Below, piece by piece: positions 1 to 4,576 of a stretch of 5,155 bases of DNA. The notes under the pieces were generated by a model. The model was not told the DNA's origin. It made no database searches and was given only the letters and a program-made list of their open reading frames with translations. The stretch comes from Desulfuromusa sp. Lineage in GTDB: Bacteria; Desulfobacterota; Desulfuromonadia; Desulfuromonadales; Geopsychrobacteraceae. The stretch is from NCBI GenBank assembly GCA_021157505.1, contig JAGGWI010000169.1, positions 1 to 5,155 of the forward strand, in the 5' to 3' direction. Positions within the stretch are counted from its first letter, which is position 1. Each line of letters opens with the position of its first letter. The position numbers were made by a program, and so were the translations under genes.

Positions 1-1005
1 ACCCGTATCAGAAATCATAACTAAAATTTTCTCCACATCAGCTTGCAGTGCAACGGTCAGGACTCCCCCTTCCGGCATTTCATACAGAGCGTTACCGATC
101 AGGTTGGTAAATATTTTCTCAATTTCGTGGGAATCAGCCCTTATTAATGGCGCTTTTCGGTTAATATTGAGTTTAAGATCTACCCGTTGTTTATCGATTC
201 TAGCTTGATAATCACTGAGAACCTTATCAATTATTTCTACCAGATCGACCAGCTTCTGTCTGTTGTTATCATCAGGACTGGAAGCCAACATCTGTACCAG
301 AATTTCATCAATCCGTTCCACTTCCTGGGTGATTTTATAAGCATACCCTTGATTTTCTTCACCCAGGCCCTCAGCTGAGAGGAGAATCTGGGCAAATAAA
401 CTTATTGAATTCAGTGGATTACGTATTTCATGCGCCATACCTGCTGACATATGTCCAAGTGCAGCCAGCTTTTCCGACTGGATTATTTCTTTATGTGCCT
501 GTTCCAGTTCAGAGCTTTTTTCGCGTACTCGCTGTTCCAGTTTAGCATTCCATTGCTTGATCTCACCCTGCAAACACTCACGTTCTTTGAGGAGAGCACG
601 GTTTTCAATCTCAACCTTTCTGACCGCTAAAACGGCATCGATCCGTTTAATCAAGCTACTATTCGCAAAAGGCTTACGTAGATAATCTGCAGCGCCAGCC
701 CGCATCAATTCAACCGCAACCTCTTCGTTCCCCTTCCCGGTGAACATAAAAACGTAGGTCTCTGGATAGTGCTGACGGATTTGTTTTAAAGCATCCAAAC
801 CGCTCATGACCGGCATCATGTAGTCAAGCAAAACAAGAGCCGGGCTATGTTCCGCAACCATCTGTAAGCACTGCTCTCCGTTAGTTGCAGAGAGGACGTT
901 AAATCCACGTTTTTTTAATAACAACCCCACCAGTTCAACAATGACTTCTTCATCATCGACGATAAGAATCTTTTCACCGGAATATTGGCTTTGATGGCCA
1001 AGCAT
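1..1005 (-). CDS. Receiver-histidine kinase (REC-HisKA-HATPase), C-terminus cut by window edge
   Basis: This is a soluble two-component sensor kinase with an N-terminal receiver; 335 residues are in view and the frame stays open to base 1. The receiver (about 11-125) has acidic residues D17/D18, phospho-acceptor D61 in LLDYMMPVMSG, T89 and K111 (RKPF). Residues about 130-178 look like a charged coiled-coil linker. HisKA follows with phospho-acceptor H192 in AHEIRNPLNS. The ATPase domain starts with an N-box-like stretch around N301/N305 (TNLIGNA) and ends at DTG, the start of the G1 box, so about 60-80 residues are probably missing. No membrane segment or signal peptide is visible, so it should be cytoplasmic and may receive phosphate or a signal through its own receiver. 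The ATG at 1005 is preceded by GAGGG at 7 nt. It lies just downstream of a receiver-usp operon but is separated from it by a terminator. The stimulus is unknown. Family assignment is secure. Confidence 0.93.
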   Translation of the reverse strand, partial: MLGHQSQYSGEKILIVDDEEVIVELVGLLLKKRGFNVLSATNGEQCLQMVAEHSPALVLLDYMMPVMSGLDALKQIRQHYPETYVFMFTGKGNEEVAVELMRAGAADYLRKPFANSSLIKRIDAVLAVRKVEIENRALLKERECLQGEIKQWNAKLEQRVREKSSELEQAHKEIIQSEKLAALGHMSAGMAHEIRNPLNSISLFAQILLSAEGLGEENQGYAYKITQEVERIDEILVQMLASSPDDNNRQKLVDLVEIIDKVLSDYQARIDKQRVDLKLNINRKAPLIRADSHEIEKIFTNLIGNALYEMPEGGVLTVALQADVEKILVMISDTG

Positions 1006-1058
1006 TTAAAAACCCTCACTGCATAACAAAACTGAAAGAGAATACTCATCGATTTATG

Positions 1059-1088
1059 ACTATATCAGGCAAAGATGATGATAAGCAA
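1059..1088 (-). promoter_or_regulatory. Weak candidate promoter for the receiver-kinase gene
   Basis: On the minus strand TTGCTT (1083-1088) and TATAGT (1059-1064) are 18 nt apart. They lie in the 85-nt gap between the upstream terminator and the kinase start and would give a leader of roughly 45-50 nt. The -10 match is good and the -35 is poor. Because a terminator ends the previous operon, some promoter is expected here, but this exact assignment is tentative. Confidence 0.3.
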
Positions 1089-1090
1089 AA

Positions 1091-1138
1091 CAATCACACT
1101 AAAAAAGCAGCCATATGGCTGCTTTTTTAGTGTGATTG
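1091..1138. terminator. Perfect 48-bp palindrome, bidirectional intrinsic terminator
   Basis: The 48 bases are a perfect inverted repeat with no mismatch, centred between 1114 and 1115. The core GCAGCC-atat-GGCTGC hairpin is flanked by an A6 run on one side and a T6 run on the other, so an RNA from either strand gives a GC-rich stem followed by U6. An outer CAATCACACT / AGTGTGATTG pair extends the stem. It begins 17 nt after the stop of the stress-protein gene and ends that operon on the minus strand. No + strand gene reads into it from this window, so its activity in that direction has no visible use here. Confidence 0.92.
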
Positions 1139-1155
1139 AGATAGTTTTCTTTAAT

Positions 1156-1605
1156 CTATTCCCCTTCCAACCTGACAGTCAAAACTGGCACTTTTGATTT
1201 ACGCACCACCTTTTCTGCCGTACTGCCAAAAAGAACATGATCCAACCCTGTTCTCCCATGAGTCCCAAGCACAATCAAATCCGCAGATTTTTCTTCAGCC
1301 TGTGAGATGATCTGTTCATAGGGTAATCCAGAAACAATTAAATGTTCGAAATTCTCAAAACCGACTACATTTTTACGACAAAAACTTTCCATCATTTTCT
1401 GCGCTCCCTCTTCAATCTCTTCTTCCAGTCGTGCAAATGAGATATGGGGAACGTAGAAACCACGCAAATCAACCGGTTCATTAATCACATGCAGTATCAA
1501 CAACTGCGCAGAGAACTTTTTTGCCAATGAGAGTGCCATCTGAAATGCATTATCAGAACTATCAGAAAAATCAATCGCAACCAAAACTGTGGAAAAATTA
1601 TTCAT
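1156..1605 (-). CDS. Universal stress protein, UspA family
   Basis: This is a 149-aa single-domain universal stress protein, the usual length for the family. The N-terminal strand VLVAIDFS carries the conserved Asp (D12). The C-terminal nucleotide-binding signature G-2x-G-9x-G-S/T is intact (G114, G117, G127, S128 within GTHGRTGLDHVLFGST), which in the family goes with ATP binding; members lacking it do not bind ATP. Members are cytoplasmic and typically dimeric, and support survival under stress or growth arrest; this one's exact role cannot be read from sequence. The ATG at 1605 is chosen. A longer frame begins with GTG at 1611, but that GTG lies inside the Shine-Dalgarno AGGAGGTGA and would be read with no usable ribosome-binding site. 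The gene starts 12 nt after the stop of a CheY-like receiver, so the two are almost certainly co-transcribed and may share a signalling context. A strong terminator follows. Confidence 0.93.
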   Translation of the reverse strand: MNNFSTVLVAIDFSDSSDNAFQMALSLAKKFSAQLLILHVINEPVDLRGFYVPHISFARLEEEIEEGAQKMMESFCRKNVVGFENFEHLIVSGLPYEQIISQAEEKSADLIVLGTHGRTGLDHVLFGSTAEKVVRKSKVPVLTVRLEGE

Positions 1606-1607
1606 AG

Positions 1608-1616
1608 TCACCTCCT
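1608..1616 (-). promoter_or_regulatory. Ribosome-binding site that fixes the usp start
   Basis: The minus strand reads AGGAGGTGA then CT then ATG, a near-complete match to the 16S anti-Shine-Dalgarno. The GTG at 1611-1609 is part of this site, so the ATG at 1605, 5 nt past AGGAGG, is the start. The site begins 1 nt beyond the stop codon of the receiver gene (TGA at 1620-1618), which favours coupled translation. Confidence 0.85.
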
Positions 1617-1617
1617 G

Positions 1618-2010
1618 TCAGAATATACCCGAAGATTCTCCCAACGAACTTGCGTGTTTAAAAGCTCTACTGAGAATTGTCTGCAAATCCTTGAGCTTAA
1701 CCGGCTTGTTCAGGTACTCAAAAGTACCGAGATTCATCGCTTCCAGATATGAGTCAACCCCGCCATAAGCGGTAATCATGACAACTTTTATCTCGGGATA
1801 AGTTTGATTCAACTCGCGCAGAAAAACCAGTCCGTTCATTTCTGGCATATTGATATCGGTAATAACCAGATCAACCTGCGTATTTTTAAGATACTCCAGG
1901 GCGTCAAATCCGTTAGCCACAGCATCAACATGATAACCTTCCTGAGAAAGCAACTTGACCAGACCAATGCGGGTATTCTCTTCATCGTCTACAATTAAAA
2001 CTCTTTCCAT
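1618..2010 (-). CDS. Single-domain response regulator (CheY-like receiver)
   Basis: This 130-aa protein is a receiver domain with no output domain. It has the acidic pair D8/D9 (VLIVDDEE), phospho-acceptor D52 (VITDINMPEMNG), T80 (MITAYGG) and K102 (YLNKPVKLKDL), so all phosphotransfer residues are present. A short tail (about 115-130) carries no DNA-binding or enzymatic motif. It probably works by protein contact or as a phosphorelay intermediate; the partner kinase is unknown, although a receiver-kinase lies two genes downstream. The frame runs back to a TTG at 2061, but the ATG at 2010 is chosen because AGAGG lies 5 nt upstream and the receiver fold starts at once (MERVLIVDDE). The extra 17 residues come from a repeat element. 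It is first in an operon with the stress protein, and its leader contains that repeat. Confidence 0.93.
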   Translation of the reverse strand: MERVLIVDDEENTRIGLVKLLSQEGYHVDAVANGFDALEYLKNTQVDLVITDINMPEMNGLVFLRELNQTYPEIKVVMITAYGGVDSYLEAMNLGTFEYLNKPVKLKDLQTILSRAFKHASSLGESSGIF

Positions 2011-2080
2011 AGCCACCTCTGAAACCAGGAGGCTGTCGGACACTCCATGAACTGGCTGCAAATTCGTTTGTTTGGCTCAT
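1982..2080 (-). CDS. Possible leader ORF inside the repeat element, 32 aa
   Basis: A short frame begins with ATG at 2080 and encodes 32 residues starting MSQTNEFAASSWSVRQ, ending in TGA at 1984-1982. A clear Shine-Dalgarno AGGAG lies 7 nt upstream (2088-2092), better placed than those of some full genes here. The first half lies inside the inverted-repeat element; the second half runs through the receiver gene's ribosome-binding site and overlaps its first 29 nt in another frame. I recognise no family. It could be a leader peptide whose translation opens or occludes the receiver start, or a chance frame carried by the repeat. The good ribosome-binding site argues for translation; the lack of any recognisable protein feature argues against a functional product. 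Confidence 0.35.
   Translation of the reverse strand: MSQTNEFAASSWSVRQPPGFRGGYGKSFNCRR
2016..2020 (-). promoter_or_regulatory. Ribosome-binding site of the receiver gene
   Basis: AGAGG on the minus strand is 5 nt from the ATG at 2010. It sits immediately outside the inverted-repeat element. If the ends of the element pair in the RNA and the pairing extends through TGAAAC (2020-2025) with GTTTCA (2195-2200), the site lies at the very foot of that stem. Confidence 0.7.
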
Positions 2081-2191
2081 TTTTTAGCTCCTTTTTGCCC
2101 CATAGCTATGGCTATGAGCCTGCAAACGAGTTAAAAACCGTTCTCAAACCTCCGAATTTTCGCTTCAGTCCGTATAGTCCGACAGTCTCCT
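2027..2191. repeat. MITE/REP-like inverted-repeat element, about 165 bp
   Basis: The ends are 15-bp inverted repeats matching at 14 of 15 positions (2027-2041 and 2177-2191, around CTGTCGGAC / GTCCGACAG). A second, inner inverted pair is at 2061-2080 (AATTCGTTTG...GGCTCAT) and 2114-2132 (ATGAGCC...CGAGTT). The central loop holds the perfect 12-bp palindrome CCATAGCTATGG (2100-2111). The arms are unequal, the right one about 24 nt longer. Pairing may extend outward through TGAAAC (2020-2025) and GTTTCA (2195-2200). No transposase is encoded and I see no clear target-site duplication. Nested inverted repeats, small size and an intergenic site fit a non-autonomous repeat of the MITE or REP/BIME kind; that it occurs elsewhere in the genome is inference. 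It fills most of the leader between promoter and receiver gene. Confidence 0.72.
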
Positions 2192-2203
2192 AACGTTTCA
2201 ACA

Positions 2204-2231
2204 AGTGTAACAGTCGCAAACGATCTGTCAA
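2204..2231 (-). promoter_or_regulatory. Sigma-70-type promoter of the receiver-usp operon
   Basis: On the minus strand a perfect -35 TTGACA (2226-2231) is followed after 16 nt by TACACT (2204-2209), preceded by TGT as in extended -10 promoters. The predicted start is an A around 2196-2198, a few bases before the outer edge of the inverted-repeat element. The mRNA leader would be about 187 nt and include the whole element. No better promoter is visible between the TPR gene and the receiver gene. Confidence 0.68.
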
Positions 2232-2321
2232 GCCTGGAAGAAAAATCCTAACATACTGATTTTATTTAACTTTAAAGTTAGATATTGATTAAAAAAAAGG
2301 GGGGAATAATAAAAGCTGAAG
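2232..2321. other. A/T-rich intergenic stretch with no clear terminator
   Basis: These 90 bases after the TPR lipoprotein stop hold an A8G6 homopurine tract on the + strand (2291-2304), read as C6U8 in the minus-strand RNA, and a 14-bp A/T palindrome TAACTTTAAAGTTA (2267-2280). The U8 run lacks a GC-rich hairpin before it and the palindrome is weak, so I do not call an intrinsic terminator. Read-through of the upstream operon into the receiver-usp operon is possible. Confidence 0.5.
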
Positions 2322-3080
2322 CTACCACTTTGACAACGATTTCAAAAGATCTTCAGCTTTGAAACCCATTGCTGTCTGTGGGGATAAATCGATAAGAGTC
2401 TTAAGATGCTCTATCGCCTCTGCAGTCCTCCCTTCTTGCAACAGGACAACAGCCAGTCGATAACGCGGTTCGAGAAACTTCGGCTCAAGCGCTATGGTAC
2501 GCTGCAGCAAAATTCGTTCTTTTTGTAGATTGCCAAGAGCACGATAAACTTCGCTTTTAAAGAAATATGGCGAAGCATAGCGTGGATCGAGTTCTATTGC
2601 TTCGTTCAAATAAGCAAGTGCAGCAGGGTAATCTTTTTTCTTTAAATATGTGTACCCTTTGCCAGAAATAGAGACGGTAGAGTTCACAAACAGGAGATTA
2701 TGGGCGGCTTGATCAAAATAATAGAGTGCCTTGTCCCACTCTTCCATATCCAGATAAAGAGAGGCGAGGTTATTTTGATAACGAGGGTCGTTATCAGAGA
2801 GTTCCAGAGCTTTTAAATAATGTATTTCTGCGAGAGAATAAGCTTTTTTACGTTGATAGGTTTGTGCCAGAGCAACCTGAATGACATCACTTTCCGGAGC
2901 CAACTTCACCGAAATCAACAACTCTTTCAATGCCGCTGTCGGATTGTTAGCTGCCAGGTAACCCAGAGCCAGTTTGTAGTGAGCATTAGCCCGATAAAGA
3001 TCACTCCTCTGCTCCTTTGGCACGACAGGAACACAGGAAACAAGAGCTAAAATCATGATCATAGTTAAAAGTTTCAACAT
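2322..3080 (-). CDS. TPR lipoprotein, PilF/PilW-like (type IV pilus assembly)
   Basis: This 252-aa protein starts with a short lipoprotein signal peptide: K3, a hydrophobic run, then the lipobox LVSC with C16 as the predicted lipidated residue. About six tetratricopeptide repeats fill the rest (roughly 33-66, 67-100, 101-135, 136-170, 171-204, 205-237), with repeated A/Y, G-Y and P positions such as ALELSDNDPR and AIELDPRYASP. Length, lipidation and six TPRs match PilF/PilW, the pilotin that helps the PilQ secretin multimerise in the outer membrane. PilF-like TPR lipoproteins also serve other envelope roles, and no pilus gene is in view, so the specific function is inference. The ATG at 3080 gives the positively charged N-region; GAGGAG sits 11 nt upstream, rather far. 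Internal ATGs at residues 7 and 9 would lose the N-region. It is last in the cluster, 26 nt after the uncharacterised gene. Confidence 0.85.
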   Translation of the reverse strand: MLKLLTMIMILALVSCVPVVPKEQRSDLYRANAHYKLALGYLAANNPTAALKELLISVKLAPESDVIQVALAQTYQRKKAYSLAEIHYLKALELSDNDPRYQNNLASLYLDMEEWDKALYYFDQAAHNLLFVNSTVSISGKGYTYLKKKDYPAALAYLNEAIELDPRYASPYFFKSEVYRALGNLQKERILLQRTIALEPKFLEPRYRLAVVLLQEGRTAEAIEHLKTLIDLSPQTAMGFKAEDLLKSLSKW

Positions 3081-3106
3081 ACTAAAACTGACTCCTCAAG
3101 TTAAAA

Positions 3107-3595
3107 CTACATTGAAGCAAAAAATCGCCCTAAACTCTTAAGACTGCACAAGCGTAACTTTTCTATGTCTTGCACTGTGATTTCAGCAAAGACAGGGGCG
3201 TCTGGCTCTTGTTTCTTAGGAGGTTGACAGATCGGCAAAGCGGTCCAGTAGGACTTTTTTTTCTTGGCTGATAATAAATGAAAATCGGTTTCAGTCAGGT
3301 CGAAGCCCATTGATTCGACAAAACTATAGCCCTCTTCGTAAGTCTCTTCAGCATCTGCAGATGACACTTCGCCAAATTCAGGGACAAAGCAAATTGAGCA
3401 TTGATTGTCTGTTAAATAAAAAGCCACAACAATGAGAACCTTGTTGCCACCCGAAATTTGCAACAAGTAAGCCTGACACAACTGTGGCGGATATTCGGCA
3501 AAGGCAAGCTGCACACCGCTCGACGCAGAGTGAAGATGGGTCACTTTTTCAGCCGGAACGTTCAGATATTCTAACTGTTTGTGCTGGATAAACAT
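3107..3595 (-). CDS. Uncharacterised 162-aa protein
   Basis: I do not recognise this protein. It is soluble in appearance, with no signal peptide or transmembrane helix; the longest hydrophobic run is VLIVVAFYL in a probable beta strand. The N-terminal half looks beta-rich, the middle is acidic (DAEETYEEGYSFVESMGFDL), then comes a lysine cluster (AKKKK), a proline-rich linker (CQPPKKQEPDAP) and a basic C-terminal helix ending LKSLGRFFASM. There are several cysteines, including a C-S-I-C pair near residues 67-70, but no recognisable metal site. The ATG at 3595 is used; a TTG directly before it gives a one-residue-longer frame. The ribosome-binding site is weak (GGGAA about 8 nt upstream). It lies between the PfkB kinase and the TPR lipoprotein with gaps of 56 and 26 nt, so it is probably co-transcribed with them. 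Uninterrupted frame and operon position support a real gene. Confidence 0.8.
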   Translation of the reverse strand: MFIQHKQLEYLNVPAEKVTHLHSASSGVQLAFAEYPPQLCQAYLLQISGGNKVLIVVAFYLTDNQCSICFVPEFGEVSSADAEETYEEGYSFVESMGFDLTETDFHLLSAKKKKSYWTALPICQPPKKQEPDAPVFAEITVQDIEKLRLCSLKSLGRFFASM

Positions 3596-3651
3596 CAACC
3601 GTTTCCCACAACGTTAAAGGAATAGGCAACAGACCGCCCATTAGACCACAT

Positions 3652-4563
3652 TTAATCAATATCGGCAAACTCGGTCAGCAGCTTGATTTTTTTATAACGA
3701 TCACTGATTTCGAGATAATCGATATCGCGAAGCCGATCAAGGCTGAATTTTTCTACCGTGAAAGAAGCCATGACTGTTCCGAAAACAGTTGCCTTACGCA
3801 GATTTTGTTCACTCTGATTGCTGGTTGCAGCGAGATAACCAATAAACCCACCGGCAAAGGTATCACCTGCTCCAGTGGGGTCAAAAACTTCTTCCAGAGG
3901 GTATGCTGGGGCTGAAAAAATTGAACCTTCCCCGAACATTAACACCCCATATTCACCCTGTTTAACCACGAGAGTTTCAGGACCAAAACTGCGAACAATG
4001 GCAGCGGCTTTAAACAGATTAGGTTCATCTGCCAGTTGGCGCACTTCGGCCTCGTTAATAATCAGGATATCAACTTTGGCGAGAGTTTTAATCAGTTCAG
4101 CTTTTTTCCCATCAATCCAGAAATTCATCGTGTCACACGCGACCAGCTTTGGATTTTTAACCTGCTGGAGAACCTCCAGTTGCAATTCAGGATCGATATT
4201 CGCCAGAAAAACATACTCTGCATCCCGGTAGTTTTCAGGTAATACGGGTTGAAACGATTCAAAAACATTGAGGTGAGTTTCCAGAGTCTGAGCTTCATTC
4301 AAATTGTAATCGTAACGCCCCTTCCAACGAAACGTATCACCACGACTTTTCTGTAAACCGGCCAGATCAATATTGCGGCTCTTTAAAAAATCAATATGCT
4401 GTTGCGGAAAATCATCCCCAACAACAGCGACCAGATTTACGTCCGTAAAAAAACTGGCCGCCGTAGAAAAATAGCAAGCTGACCCACCAAGAACATCATT
4501 CGCAATCCCAAAGGGGGTTTTAATTGAATCGAAAGCTACGCTGCCTACAACAAGAATACTCAT
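3652..4563 (-). CDS. PfkB/ribokinase-family sugar or nucleoside kinase
   Basis: This 303-aa protein has the full PfkB fold, at the family's usual length of about 300. The N-terminal substrate side shows D12 (GSVAFDSI) and the GG pair at 26-27 (VLGGSACYFS). The central part has D144 in CDTMNFW and N170-E171 (IINEAEV), and the ATP side K201-G203 (VVKQGEYGV). The second PfkB signature DPTGAGDTFAGGF (228-240) contains the GAGD anion hole and catalytic base D234. It should transfer the ATP gamma-phosphate to a hydroxymethyl group of a sugar or nucleoside in the cytoplasm. The substrate cannot be read from motifs. Location directly after MTA phosphorylase suggests a nucleoside or salvage-related substrate, but this is inference; it is not the MTR kinase family. 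The ATG at 4563 has GAGGG 9 nt upstream, which overlaps the last base of the phosphorylase stop codon, so translation is probably coupled. Confidence 0.93.
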   Translation of the reverse strand: MSILVVGSVAFDSIKTPFGIANDVLGGSACYFSTAASFFTDVNLVAVVGDDFPQQHIDFLKSRNIDLAGLQKSRGDTFRWKGRYDYNLNEAQTLETHLNVFESFQPVLPENYRDAEYVFLANIDPELQLEVLQQVKNPKLVACDTMNFWIDGKKAELIKTLAKVDILIINEAEVRQLADEPNLFKAAAIVRSFGPETLVVKQGEYGVLMFGEGSIFSAPAYPLEEVFDPTGAGDTFAGGFIGYLAATSNQSEQNLRKATVFGTVMASFTVEKFSLDRLRDIDYLEISDRYKKIKLLTEFADID

Positions 4564-4576
4564 TTATCAGATCCCT

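Noticed and set aside
187..378. 63-codon + strand ORF
   Set aside because: Lies wholly inside the receiver-kinase gene on the opposite strand; no ribosome-binding site and no family resemblance. Shadow of the kinase gene.
1609..1611. GTG as start of the stress protein
   Set aside because: It lies inside the Shine-Dalgarno sequence itself; the ATG 6 nt downstream has correct spacing and starts at the conserved fold.
1804..1998. 64-codon + strand ORF
   Set aside because: Antisense shadow of the receiver gene, no supporting signal.
2027..2191. Insertion sequence or CRISPR array
   Set aside because: Too short for an IS, no transposase frame, no clear target duplication, and no repeat-spacer periodicity.
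2267..2280. A/T palindrome as a terminator or operator
   Set aside because: All A/T, short and without a following U-run; too weak to call without more evidence.
3875..4231. 118-codon + strand ORF
   Set aside because: Antisense to the well-supported PfkB kinase gene, with no recognisable domain.
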